Positions 24,321 through 36,874 of a stretch of DNA of 64,000 bases are shown here, one piece after another. The translations under genes and the position numbers were made by a program. The stretch is taken from positions 644,507 through 708,506 of the forward strand of contig JAESIW010000071.1 in NCBI GenBank assembly GCA_016802295.1. Direction: 5' to 3'. The notes beneath the pieces were generated by a model that searched no databases, was not told the origin of the DNA, and saw only the letters and a program-made list of their open reading frames with translations. This DNA is from Brachionus rotundiformis. Its lineage: Eukaryota; Rotifera; Eurotatoria; Ploima; Brachionidae. The number at the start of each line of letters is the position of its first letter. The first letter of the stretch is position 1.

Positions 24321-27313
24321 ATGAGCAACAAAGTAATACTTAACAAAACAAACACTTTGGACATTGCCAAAGAGCTGCAGTCATGTGTTTTAATGTACGA
24401 CTATTTGGGCTTGACACGTTCGCACAAATGGTGCGCTGAAATGCTCAACTCAATCGATGACTTTATTCCTAGCGAAGACTCGCTCAATATTGATTTTAAT
24501 GAAGTATAACTACTCATTAAATTAAGATAACAATAAATATTTTTAAATTAATATCAAAGATTATAGGCAGCAAAGAATTTGTCAAATTTAAACTAGCCAC
24601 TAGTTACTTTAACCTAAAAGAGTTTCAACGGGCCGCGTTTTACTTGGCCGACTGTGAATCTAAGCCGGCTTTTTTTCTCTACATTTATTCCAAATACATG
24701 GTAAATTGTCTGTCCTAGAGCTGTCATTTTAATTATCTATCTATCTTTTTGCTAAGGCTATATTGAAGAAAAATGCTGACAACAAGTCAGATCTATTGAG
24801 TAAAAAAATATCTTTAAATTGAATATAAATGATCTAAATTTAAATTTAAAAGATAATGTGGATCCGAATTTTTTAGACAGTTTACAGAGTCTACGAGCTG
24901 AATTGTCGGCTCAATACTTTAACAAACAATTGGACGCATTTGGTTTGTATGTGTATGCCATTGTGCTCAACAAGCTCAAATTGACCGATGAAGCCATAAA
25001 CATTTTGATTGAGTGCATAAAGAAAAGATCGTCGCTGTGGTGTGCTTGGCTCGAATTGGCCAGTCTCATAAAATCAATTGAAACTGTATGAATAGATAAA
25101 TATTTAACATTACACCAAACTAATTAACTCTTAAAGAAAAAATTTGATTTTAATTTTAATTAATTTATTTTTAATTTGTTTAAAGCTAAACTCGTTGAAT
25201 CATAACGCATTGCCACAACATTGGATGAAAGACTTGTTCTTAGCTCAATGCTACATGGAAATGAGTCTAAGCGAGGAAGCTCTTAACATTTACACTGTCT
25301 ATTGTCAAAAAGGCTTTGCCAAGAGCATTTACATCAAGTCACAGATGGCCAAATGCTACGATAATCTACGCGAAGGCAGAGAATGTAAGCAAACATTTGA
25401 ATACATACGCAAATTGGACCCGTACAATTTGGACTTTATGGACATATACTCAAATGTGTTGTTTGTGCTTGAAGAGCATGTGCAGCTGGCCATTTTGGCT
25501 CAAGAAGCATGCGAAATTGACAAATACAAGCCAGAGAGTTGTTGCATTATTGGCAACTATTACAGTCTTCAAAACGAGCACCACAAAGCAGTCAATTACT
25601 TCAAACGAGCTTTGAAGCTAAATCCAAACTATCTACAGGCATGGACACTGATGGGACACGAGTACATGGAACTAAAAAATAGCACATCTGCCATCCAATC
25701 CTACACAAATGCCATAGATCTAAATCCCAAGGATTATCGCGCTTGGTACGGTCTTGGTCAAACATACGAAATACTCAAGCTCTATTCGTACAGTCTCTAC
25801 TACTACAAACAAGCCTATTTGCTTCGACCCAATGACTCTAGGTTCATTGTTGCTATGGGTGATGTGTATGCCAAATTGGAAAAATGGGACGAGGCCAAAC
25901 GATGCTTCATCAAAGCTTACACTGTAGGCGACTACGAAGGATCATCATTGTGCAAATTGGCCAAGTATTTAAAAGATTCTTATTTATTCATTCATTAACT
26001 TTACTAACTTAATTAAATATTTGAAAAAGATTTATCTCAATTTTTTATCTTTATTAGTATTATTATTAAAATAAATAAAAATATTTTAGGAAAAGTCCTT
26101 CTTTTCAGCTAAGCTAACCAAATAAAAAAGAGTTTAAAAAAATTCAAAAAAAAATATAAAATAATTATAATTATGATTAGGTAAATCAAGTTCTGGTTTT
26201 AGTGATTAATTATTTAAAAAAAAAAACAAATAAAAATAACAAAATTGAACAACGTAGGTAATTTTTTATCTTTTGAGTATTTAACTTAATTAAAATATAA
26301 AAGTAATAATTAATAAAATAAAATAATATATGCCTGTCTGTCTATTCAAAAAAATATAGAATTAATTGAATTGAGTTTGAAAACTAAAAACAAGTATAAA
26401 AAAATTAGTTTTTTTGTCTCATTTTATTCTCTTTCTTTAATTCCTTGTAGGCTTTTTTGTTCACTATGATCACTTGTATTATTTTAAATGACAAGGTGAC
26501 AAAATTGATTGTTTTTACTTATTTTTTTATTATTAATTTTAATTATTTTTCTATTATTAAAATAAGAGTTTATGAAAAATTAAATGAACCCATCAATGTG
26601 GCAATAGCTTATGATCAATTTTCCGAAGACCAAAAAATTCTTAAATCAAATTCAACAGTAAGTTTAAAGCTAATTGTAATAATAAAAATAAAGAAAAATT
26701 AATTAATTTTTTTCTCTTTCTTTCGCTTTTTAAGCTTCTCACTCAAGAGCTGAGCCAAGCTTATAAATATTTAGCCAACTTTTATTTGAAAAAAATGAAA
26801 TTAGACAATGCATACGATGCCGCTACAAAGTGTCTAGAATTTCCCGAAGTAATCTAGCTTAAGAATACTTAATTAAATTAAATTAAATTAAAATGAATCA
26901 AAATTGACTATTAGACTCGTCAAGAAGCGCAGAGTATTTTGAGTCAAATAGCTCAGTCGAGAAATACGCTTAGGGAACAAGAGCACTCAGCTGCCGGTCT
27001 GTCGACCAACGTGGACATGGAAGTTGGCTCGAGTATGCCGCAGACCGACGACCAATCAAGTCAAACAAATCAGCGTGTTCTGTCACCTTCACTCATAGCG
27101 CTGGACAATTCGGACAATCCGAACATCAACGACACAAACACTTCGCTCAATCTGGCCTCGAATCAGGCGGCCGACAGAAATAAGACAATTGCAAGTACCT
27201 CGTCGGCCGAGGCTGCCACCAATTCAAACAGTACACAAATTCAGCAAGACAGTGACTCCGAATCGGAGCATTTTTTTTCCAATTTTAATATTAAAAAAAG
27301 ATCTTTAAACTAA
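24321..27313 (+). CDS. CDC23: anaphase-promoting complex subunit CDC23/APC8
   Basis: Eight exons: 24321-24503, 24560-24700, 24757-24799, 24877-25085, 25186-25964, 26567-26657, 26735-26848 and 26915-27313. Phases agree throughout and give 652 aa (human 597). The TPR superhelix is well conserved: 'EIDKYKPESCCIIGNYYSLQ', 'AWTLMGHEYMELKNS', 'DYRAWYGLGQTYEILK' and 'LLRPNDSRF' match human CDC23 closely. Exon 3 is only 43 nt. The intron after it (24800-24876) contains an open frame that mimics coding sequence. The intron before exon 6 is about 600 nt, unusually long here. The last exon adds a Ser/Asn/Gln-rich tail ending in an acidic Ser patch. CDC23 is a scaffold of the ubiquitin ligase that drives anaphase. 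CCDC59 starts 266 bp downstream on the same strand. Confidence 0.95.
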
Positions 27314-27579
27314 TTAATTAATCAAAAAATAATTTTTAAATGTCTCTTTTTACTTTTTTGTTTAATCTTCGGACACGATTGTGTAATTATGTATCTATTA
27401 TAAATCTAATTAAAAAATAATAATTAAAATAATTTTTTTATTCTGCTTTTAATCTTAGCACTGGGTCTAAACACTCAGTTAAAGAAAAATATTCAATTAT
27501 CTTTAAATATGAATTTTATTTAAATTTTTTTTATTAAAATTATAAGATAATTTCTTGATAATTAGAGGATTAATCTAAA

Positions 27580-28095
27580 ATGGCTGGAAAAGAAAGCAAA
27601 AAACCAATTAAGCGTCTAAAACGAAATGATTTAATAGCTCAGAGAGAAAGACAAAAATTGAGACATAAGCTGAACAAAGAGATGAGGAAGGAACGCAAGA
27701 CAAATGGAAGTGAGAAAAAATTGGATTTGAAAAAGATTATTAATGAGGAAGAAAAAGTGTCGGATGGTATCGAGGCTAAGCCAAAGATTCAAAAAAAAAT
27801 GTCGTCGTATAAAAAATCCCAAATTGAGTATGAAAAAAAGATGGCTGAGAAGCAGAAAAGAATTGAGGTAAAATTTTGTTTAATAATTGCTGGCTGATTG
27901 TAGTCTAATTAATGTCAATTTTGTCAAAAGGAAGCTGAGCAACGACACCAAGAAAAGCAACAAGCTTTGAAAAATTATAAAAAGTCTAAAAAGAAAAATT
28001 TTAGAAATTTGTGTAAAAAAACCAAGAGTGGACAAATTTTAATGGGACGCCAAATGGACTCTTTGCTCGACAAAATTGAAAAAAATAATAAATAA
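27580..28095 (+). CDS. CCDC59: CCDC59/TAP26-like (FYV7-type) ribosomal RNA processing protein
   Basis: Exons 27580-27867 and 27931-28095 (63-nt intron, phase 0) give 150 aa, smaller than human (about 240). The protein is highly basic and helical. The C-terminal half matches the conserved part of human CCDC59: a 'KSQIEYEKKMAEKQKR' helix, a Tyr-Lys-Lys segment, then 'CKKTKSGQILMGRQM' aligning with human 'NKKTKKGQPNLNVQM' and a final 'LLDKIEK'. In yeast FYV7 acts in small-subunit rRNA maturation; human TAP26 was described as a TTF-1 partner. Nucleolar location is expected. The N-terminal half is only compositionally similar. Confidence 0.8.
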
Positions 28096-29372
28096 AAATT
28101 TTAAAATAATTTCATATTTTAGTAAATTTCCTAAAATTTAAGAAAATGTCTTCATGAAATTCATTCTTTTTATTTCTTTATTTTGGAATAAAGAGAATAA
28201 ACATTTAATTATTATTTTTCTAAATGTATTCAATTAAAAAGATTAAATAGAAATAAAAAGATTTTATTTGATGCAATTAATTAATTTAATTAATCGTCTC
28301 TTTAAATAAAGCAGACATTATTGTTATTTTTGCTTGAGATGCACATATGTCGTATAATATTTATGTACTAATAACTTTCAGTAAATTTAGATAACTGATA
28401 TAAAAATTATCAAATTATTTTTAAGAGTTTTAAAGTGTGTTTTTAAAACTAATGATTTTGAAATGATGTTGTTGTTTTTGTTAAATCATAAAACTAATTA
28501 ATACTAGACGATTTTATTTCCTTAATCAACCACTTATTTAATTTTATATTTAATTATTAGATTATTTTTTTACTGATTGACTAGATTTATAATTTGGTTT
28601 AGTTTATTTTTATTAATATTAAGAAAGTAAATGTACAAAATCTTTTTTTTTTTTTTCAAAAATAATAATTGGTATTCTTCAAATAAAATTGTCACGTTCA
28701 TATACTTAAGAACAGTCCTGTTACCATTTATAATTAATTTTTAAAGTCAAATCAATTCAAATGTTATTTGATCTAATTCTAAAGACTAATGTTTAATTGA
28801 CATTTTAAAAGTTTGAATCAAGTTTTTTTTTTAATCATTAAAAGTTTTGAGAGTTTTGTCACGACCAGCATTAATAAATGATTTGATTATTTTTGAAAAT
28901 TAATTATCTTTCATTAATTTTGAATAAAATTCAAACTATTTATTCTCTCCAGCACTCAAATATCACTGCTTACACGACATGTTTTAGTACTTCCTTTTCT
29001 ATTTTCTAATAAAATTCTATTAAAATTGATTTTATGCTAGATAAATAAACTGAACGAATCACATAAAAAAACGAATAAATGAATTTTTAATAAAAGAATA
29101 AAAAGCTTTTCAAAAAATAATTATCTTATTCCAATCAAATTCACATCAATAGAATTAAAATTGTTCAATAAAGAATTAAAAATATTCTTTTGTTCAGATA
29201 TAAATTTAAATTTTTTTACTTTTTAAAAGAATACAAAATTTTGATAATTTTATTCGGCAAACAAGCAAAAAATAAATGAACAAAAAACTATTAATGTAAT
29301 TAAAAAAAAAACAAATAGATAAGATACAATTTCCAAAAAATTTTTGAAAAAAATAAAAATATATTTTTTTAA
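28096..29372. other. intergenic between convergent genes
   Basis: AT-rich; no ORF, tRNA-like or repeat structure recognised. Confidence 0.5.
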
Positions 29373-30833
29373 TTAAACTTGGGCCTCGCTATTTTTCCTA
29401 TTTAACAAGTTTTTTCGATTAGAATTTTGATGCTGATTAATTGAGTAATGATTATAGATTGAATTTTTGCACAAGCTCGTATTGTAAGACGAGTTAAACT
29501 GTCCTTTGGCAATCAACATTTGCTTCCTGTTAGACTTAAATTTGAAAAGAGCAAAAAACTCGCGGCGAAACGTTTTGCCTGTTACAGCATATAGGAAAAA
29601 GTTGATTGAATGGTTTAGGTATTGTAGTACAATGAATATGCCTCTGGTGATTACCAATGCTCTTGATTGGGATACTAAACCGGCTTGTTCGATTGTTTGC
29701 AGAGTGACAATGGGTGTTGATGTAATGAAAAAAGTGAGCGATATGACCAAGAGCATGATGGTAAGGCGTCTATTGGCCGATGAAGTGTTTGATGCAGGAG
29801 TTGACAAATTTGATGTTGACGAAATGATTGCCTGATTTGTTGAGCTTGGCGAACTTAGGAAATTTTGGTGATAAATACTTTTGGGCTTTGTTGCCAAGCT
29901 GTTCGTCTCTCGGCTAAATTTAAACAAACGAAAGTTTCTCTTCTCATACTGATGTCTATTTAAATTTCCACTAGATAAAAGATTTTTGTTATTATCTTCA
30001 CTTTGATTGCCATTTGAACAACAACATCCCAAACATTCAAACGAAAATAGATAAAACGATTGATTTGGCTCATTTGTTGTTCTATTAAGTTTTATCTTTG
30101 GGTTAGAGTTGCTGTTCAATTTTTCAATATTTTTCGACGCCTTAATCAAATTATGTATAATCAGGATGTTGAATATGATTAGAAGACTCAGCGGTATGAA
30201 CGAGTAGATGCTGGCGTCTATCCATGGCCAAATTTTGAGCATCAAAAACTCGAATTGTGTATCTTTGGGCTGGCAGCCGAGTTCGTCCGAATTGGTGCGC
30301 TTGAAAACCGAATGGGAGAACAAGAAATGAATATTGATTAGGAAAATGATGCAAACAAGGACCAGAGTGTACAATTTGGCACGTTTGACAGTGCAAAGCC
30401 TGTTGGCCTGAAGTGGCAGAGCTACAGCGATGAACCGCTCAATGGTCATTATGACCACGATCCATACACAAAAGTGAAACATGCCGTAGAGCAATAGACA
30501 AGCTAATTTACACGAATAGTCAGATATTATAGTTATGTTTATATTCATGAACAAATAGACCCAATAGTTTAGGCATCCGACCAACAGGACCATTTCGTCA
30601 GCAACGGCAAGCACTGCCATGTAGAAGTAGGTCGATTGATGACGCATTCTTTTGCGTCTCATGACCAAAAAAGTCAAAAAGTTGCACACCGTGCCAACCA
30701 GGAAGATAAAAGGCAAAAGAATAAACTCGACAATGTGTTCTTGCTTTGCCGATTTGCTTGGCACCATCGGCTGCGATTGATTGTACTCAATGGTCGTCAT
30801 CATGACCATTATTGTGGATTGGTCGACTTCCAT
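29373..30833 (-). CDS. rhodopsin-family GPCR, probable neuropeptide receptor
   Basis: Intronless 486-aa seven-transmembrane protein starting MEVDQSTIMVMM. TM1 carries GTVCNFL with the conserved Asn, TM2 'MAVLAVADEMVLL' with the conserved Asp, and TM3 begins after a Cys (SDYSCKLAC). The DRY position is ERF (MTIERFIAV). The second extracellular loop has the partner Cys (ELGCQPK). TM5 follows 'IWPWIDASIYSFIPL'. The third loop is long and Ser/Asn-rich. TM7 ends NHSINFFLYAVTGKTFRREF in place of NPxxY, a form common in protostome peptide GPCRs of the FMRFamide/orphan group. The ligand cannot be named. Being single-exon while most neighbours have introns suggests origin by retroposition, as is common for GPCRs. 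Confidence 0.85.
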   Translation of the reverse strand: MEVDQSTIMVMMTTIEYNQSQPMVPSKSAKQEHIVEFILLPFIFLVGTVCNFLTFLVMRRKRMRHQSTYFYMAVLAVADEMVLLVGCLNYWVYLFMNINITIISDYSCKLACLLLYGMFHFCVWIVVIMTIERFIAVALPLQANRLCTVKRAKLYTLVLVCIIFLINIHFLFSHSVFKRTNSDELGCQPKDTQFEFLMLKIWPWIDASIYSFIPLSLLIIFNILIIHNLIKASKNIEKLNSNSNPKIKLNRTTNEPNQSFYLFSFECLGCCCSNGNQSEDNNKNLLSSGNLNRHQYEKRNFRLFKFSRETNSLATKPKSIYHQNFLSSPSSTNQAIISSTSNLSTPASNTSSANRRLTIMLLVISLTFFITSTPIVTLQTIEQAGLVSQSRALVITRGIFIVLQYLNHSINFFLYAVTGKTFRREFFALFKFKSNRKQMLIAKGQFNSSYNTSLCKNSIYNHYSINQHQNSNRKNLLNRKNSEAQV

Positions 30834-33800
30834 TTAAATAATACTAGTCTTATAACTTAAATTATAAGCAAAGAAAATAAGCAATAGATGAGATGGTAAA
30901 ATAAAATTTTATTAATTAACTCTAATATTGATTAAAAAAATTGAATAAATTTTTTTTTCTAAAAAACATATCTAAATTAAAAATAAATTTAGAAACAAAA
31001 AAAATTTTATCTAATTACATTAACTTTATTAAAATAATTTTGCAAAAATTTTCCTTTTTTTTTCGTTTTTTTTTGTATGATATTTAATTATTAATTATTT
31101 CTTTCAATTAATTAAACTAAAATCAATTAGATCAAATTGATAAGTAACTTATTTTTGAAATTATCTATTTGTATCCTATGGTTTTCAAATACTGGATTTA
31201 TCTAGACCAAATTGTGAACCACACCAGGCTATATATAATGGAATAAATATTTTTTATTTAAAAATTAAAATGAATATTATTCTTGCTGCCTTTTGTTCAT
31301 GCTAACCAACGAATATCTCTAATTGAAAATTACCTAGTAGCTCACCGAGTGAAAATACGATACCAAGTATAAACAATATTGGATCTCTCTAGTTATCATT
31401 GTTAAAATTGTTAAGAATATAAATTTAATTCAGCGTTTGGTAATGCAAGAATCGAACTAATTATTACTAAAATAAAATAGATATTTATTTCTCTTTTAAT
31501 TTTATAAAGAAAAATTGAAAAATGACTTTTTAAAATAATCCTATTAATTGAAAATTAATTACATTGGATTTAATCTAGTCATTAATGACTTATTTGAAAC
31601 CCTAGTTTTTTTTATGATTTTTAATTAATTCATTAATCTTTTAGTTAAAAGTAAATGTTTTCAATTAAAAATTTTTTTTAATAAAAAAAAACTAGATAAG
31701 AACCAAATGAGATTAATTAATTAGATAATTTAATAAGAACAAAAAAAAATTGTCAATTCAACTTCGGCTCAAGAACCCTCGTGTGTCAAGTCTTAAATTT
31801 CAAATGAATCAAATGATCTTGTCACTTGATCATGAGAGCCTAAGATATCAAAATTCAGAAATTGGTCTTTTAAGCAGTCTAAGAGCTTATTTTCATAAAC
31901 ATTTATCATAGAAAAATGGAGTTTTTTTGAAACTTATCTAAAATATTGAAAAAATTCAAACGATTTTGATTACTTAGTCCCAAATGATTTGGAAAAATAA
32001 CCAATATTATCAAATTAATGAAAAAAAAATTAAGTTGTAATTGTGTCGGTTCAATTAAGCTTTACTCTATTGTAAGTTTTAAATTGATGAATTAATTTAA
32101 ATTTAACACTTCCCTAGAGTCAAATTTTTATTTTTATATCATTCGATTTGTTTTTAAATAAGAAAATATTAATTTAAAATTTGAAAAATATTGCTGATCT
32201 TGGTTTTATTGACATTTTCATTATTTTTCTCATAACTTAATTCAAATAATTCACGTATGTGCATAAAAAATTAGTCAATTAATAAAAAAAATAACTACAT
32301 GAACTTTTATTTATCTTTTGTGAACATTTCATGCATTTATATTTAAAAACAGAATACAACAAAAAAATTTTTTAATTAATTTCGATATAAATTTAATTTT
32401 TATCATTAAAAAAATTTATTTTTATAATTTAGTTATTTTAAAAGCCTAATGAGACAAAATTGTGAAAATTAAATAAACAAAATTTCTTTATATTTAGAAA
32501 TTCAAATTTTCAAAGTCATAAACTCAATACTAATTTAAAATCCTAATTATTTGTTTGATTAAGAATTGAAAAATAGAGCTCTTCTACTAAATTATTCAAC
32601 AACATTAAGCTCAACTCCTCAAGTTAGATAAAATACTTTGTTGAAATATTCCTTTTGGTAAAAGATCAATGCGAACATTAATCGAGAAGTTTTATCTCAT
32701 GCCAATTAATCCATCGGCTTGGCTTGTCAGCGAGTATTCTAGAATGCCGATCACTTATCTGATCTAAGCTATTTTTGTCATTAATAATTAATTTCAAAAA
32801 GGAATCCAAAATTTATGTTTATTTTTTTTAAAAGAGTTCTAGATAAAAATGTTTGGAAAATCTTGACTTAAAGCTTAATTAGAAATATATTTTTTTTTTG
32901 TATGGCAAAATACCTTAAAGTACTTTATATTGATTGTTTACACAGCTAAAATCGAAATCATTATATTTTAATTAAATATTAGATGGTATATTAGAGAATA
33001 GTATTAAAACAGCATCATACATGATACCACATTAGATGGTGGTAAAACTTCCTCGAATAATTATTTTTATCGATTCTCTTGGGTGGGCTATAAACACTAA
33101 AATAATAAGATAAAAAAAACAGGCGAATTTTACTTTGTTGTTATTATTTTTTTAAGTTTTTTTTATGATTTAAATTTTTTGTTATCTATTAGAGCAGTGT
33201 TGTTGTTTATGTTGTTCAATGAATTTGAGTGAAATGGTTGCCTCAGTGGAAAATAATCTGTACATAGAACAATAATTTAATCAAATCAAATAACGAAATA
33301 AATAAACAAAATAAAATGGAAAGAAATAAGCAAATTCTAATTTCGAACCCTCTATTAATGAGATAACTTCTATTTCTCTATATCTTTCTTAACTTTCTAT
33401 TTCTCTCGCCCTGTCTATATATATATATATATATTTATAAATATATAACTTTATTTTTAATTTTTACATATACATAAATCTATATATTTTTTTCTTCCCT
33501 AATTTTTGTCTGTCTATTGAGTTATTATCTGTCAAATACAATAAATAATAAAATAAATTTAATTAATTTTTTTTAAAAAACTAGAGTCAAGCTTTAGGCA
33601 ATTAGTAGTAGTAATTATGATCAAAGAAACTACATTGACAGGTACACATTTATTTATTTATTATCTAGCTAATGCTCAATGGCACCGAATAAAAATGTTT
33701 GACTTGTTATCTGGTAAAACAAAAAAATATTTTTATCTATCTTTATCTATTTACTTATCTATTATAAAATCTTCTTTTATAATACTTATTGCAGCAAATT

Positions 33801-35869
33801 ACCAATTAAAATCTCTGGCAAACACAATTCCAACAAAAAATTAATATTTATTTTATATATTTTATAATGTTGTTGTTTAATAATACTTGAGTCTAAAATG
33901 AGATCATGCGCCCAAAAATCTCAACAATTAAATTAACCTTTAAGCAAGCCAATTTTTTTTTATTTTTTTTTATTAACAACAATAATCAAGAGAGAATAAG
34001 AGCTAAAAAAGAGAAAAAATGTTAAAAAGAATTGTATTTTGGTTTTGGTTAAAATTTAAAAATCTTTTAGATAAAAATTACATTCAACATTGAGTCTATT
34101 CCATTTATTAATTGTCTCTGAAGTCTCTGAATTCAAAAGGCTTAAAATTATTCTCTTCTTACTTAGTGCTTCAATTAGATTATAAATATCAAATTTTTAA
34201 TTTAGGAATTATGGAATGATTTTGATTGATTGACTTAAGGTTTTGATATTTTAAATATTTTTCATTAAATTTATTTTCGATCAATTCGTGTATCTAACTA
34301 TCTTTCCATCTATCTAAATGTGACTTTGTATCGGTTTTTGCATTTGATTAATACCACAACTAATCAGCTATTTAATGCTTTGAAATGAAAAATATTTTAA
34401 TAATACAACAGTAAAGCTAATTAATTTAACTTAAAAAATAAAGGAAATTGCCACAATGCCTAAAGGGAGATCAATTAAAATTTAGCAACATCACAGAAGA
34501 ATAAAATTTTGATTTTTAATAGAATTTATTTATTTATTTAAATACATCATATTGACATTGCATCCTTCGAAATAAACTTTTTTTTCTCTATTTTGACTTC
34601 AAACATAGATAACTGGAATAAATATTGACTAAAAATTTAAATTGGTTCTTATTTTTATTTTTTTATTGAATTTAATCTTAAAATTGATTTCTTTATTTAC
34701 TCTAATAAATATATATGTTCCGCAAATTTTAGCGGCACTGACGGTTCATTATTTTAAGCTAAGACATCTAACTACTGTTTTATTCCTTAACTATTATTAA
34801 AATACAAAACTAAAAATAAAAGAATTATAGATAAAAGATAAATAGCAAATTTAGTGATTCATGATGCCTATGGAAGTTTATTAATTGCATTTTAATGACT
34901 TCGGAATTATGTTAGAAGATATTAAATAGCATTAAAGTCTTTTTTAATGACCAAGAGCATTTGTTATAAACAACGACATAAATTTTTATTTTTACATACA
35001 CAAACACTTATTCAACAGTCTAGGAGATGATGTATTAAATTTCTACCTGAAATTTGATATTAAATCTTCTAATTAATATTTTATTCTTTTGTTTTCAGCA
35101 TTTTTTTTAATTAGATACCATAAGAATAAAAATTCGATGTAAAATTTTTCTCAAACTAATCAAAAAAAATTTAAAATAAAAATGTCCTTTATTAATTTGA
35201 CTTTTTACTGAGACAAATTATTCTCATTTTCCAAGATTATTGCAAAAAAATTTTAATGATAACAATTTTCAATTTTATATAATTATTTTACTTAATTTAA
35301 TTCAGTCTGGAGTCATTTAAAAATAAATGTGATGAATTACTTAAAATATTATTAAGTTTACGTAATATTATTAATATTATTTAAACTAATAAAACCTCAA
35401 CCACCAATAATAATAATAATAATAATAATATTACACAAATAATAAAAATGATAAAGCCTGGATCAAGTGTTAGATTTCTGTTTCCTTCTTATAAATCTAT
35501 ACTTGAAAAATATTTAAATGATCCATAATAACATAGTCTAAAAGCTTTTGACAAAATTTCAAATATTTAATTTGTTTTGTCATTTTCTAAATTAAAAAAA
35601 ATCAAAAAATAAAAAAAAAACAATAATTTTTCCACTTCTTTTCAACAACAGCAAAAATTATAAATTCATCTAATTTTAATAAAAATTAATTAAATCCAAC
35701 TGAATAAGCCAATTTGATAATGTTCTACAGAAGAGGTCTGTTGCTTGGTAACAATCATCATACAGACTTTTTTATTTTATAATTTGTATCGTTGTTTGAT
35801 GAAACAAATAGAAAAAAAAAACTCTCTTTTTCCATTTATTTTAAACTAAAGTAAAATCTTGATCACAAA
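30834..35869. other. 5-kb gene desert
   Basis: No ORF with recognisable content on either strand. It holds simple repeats: AT tract near 33414-33440, (AAT)n at 35405-35430 and many A/T homopolymers. A 75-codon open frame at 33617-33844 is Leu/Ile/Tyr-rich and looks like chance. The desert separates the peptide GPCR promoter from that of RSPH9 and may hold distal regulatory DNA. Confidence 0.5.
35405..35430 (+). repeat. (AAT)n microsatellite
   Basis: About eight to nine perfect AAT units. Confidence 0.9.
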
Positions 35870-36765
35870 ATGGGCATTGAATCGAATCGTTTGCTGGTAG
35901 ATATAGAAAATTTGGCATTGTTAGGTGTTGTACTTAGCATTGAGCAACGAGCTGCTTTGCAAACATCTCTTACCATAACTAAGGAACAATACAAATTTAA
36001 CAAAATATACTTCTGGGGCAAAATATTGGGCACCAAAGAAGACTACTACATGGCAGTTGGTGTTGGTGACAATGAGCTTAAGAATCGTAAATTCCTATAC
36101 AGCCATGATTGTATTAGATGGAAGCTTTTGAATCCACCAACCGAGGAGCATTTTAACAAACTTAAAATAGTTAAGGGAAGATTTACTGGTGATCCTAGCC
36201 ATGAGTTCGAATGCAAGACATATCGTTTGGTTGGCGAAGGTGAAGAAGAGCACTTGGAAGAAGATATTGTAATAACTTTAATAGAAAGATAAATTTTGCC
36301 AAAATTATTTTCTTTCTTTTTGCCAAGACTTTACTCAAAGAAGAAGACAGATTAGCTGCAGTGATCAGTTCAATTGAGTCCGAGGCTCTAGTAGTGCCAA
36401 GATCGGCATTTATTTTGCAGCCAACTGGCGAAGTAACACGCAATAGGCTATTCGAAGGCTTGTCTGTAAATGAAGCTGCAAAATTTGGCAACTATTTTCA
36501 CTTTAGAGATGCCATCTTACTCGAACAGAAATCTCCGCTTTTCAGAGCCGATTTGGACAAGGCCGTGGATTTTCTTGATCCCATAAACGAAGATCAACCA
36601 GAAGGATGTTGGAGTTTACAGTTCGAACGAGGCTCGGCTTTAGTTTTACTTAAAAGTCTTAAATGGCCAGGCGCTTCGTTTTTCCACATACCTGAAACAT
36701 CATCTTTCGGATTTTCCTATTTTGGAATTGGAGAAGAAAACAAAGATATACCATTTATGCTTTGA
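35870..36765 (+). CDS. RSPH9: radial spoke head protein 9
   Basis: Exons 35870-36268 and 36328-36765 (59-nt intron, phase 0) give 278 aa, against 276 in human. Conservation runs end to end: 'IYFWGKILGTKEDYYMAVG' (human LFWGRILGLVADYYIAQG), 'VKGRFTGDPSHEFE', 'FEGLSVNEA', 'SYFHFR'-like 'NYFHFRD', 'WSLQFERGSALVLLKSLKWPG', and an identical C-terminal PFML. The protein is part of the radial spoke head of motile 9+2 cilia and transmits signals from the central pair to dynein. Its presence shows the organism has motile cilia or flagella. Confidence 0.97.
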
Positions 36766-36874
36766 AAAGAACAGAGAAAATTAATTTTAATTTTGTACTT
36801 TTTTTTTTTTATTTTACATTATTATTTTTATTAATATTATTATCAATGATTTGATTAAAAAATAAAATTTTGAT

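Noticed and set aside
24790..24880. Apparent homopolymer frameshift in CDC23 (A7 at 24802-24808)
   Set aside because: A 77-nt GT..TTTTTTAG intron with matching phase explains the frame change and gives sequence that fits human CDC23.
33617..33844. 75-codon plus-strand ORF in the gene desert
   Set aside because: Tyr/Leu/Ile/Ser composition from AT repeats, no motif and no splice context.
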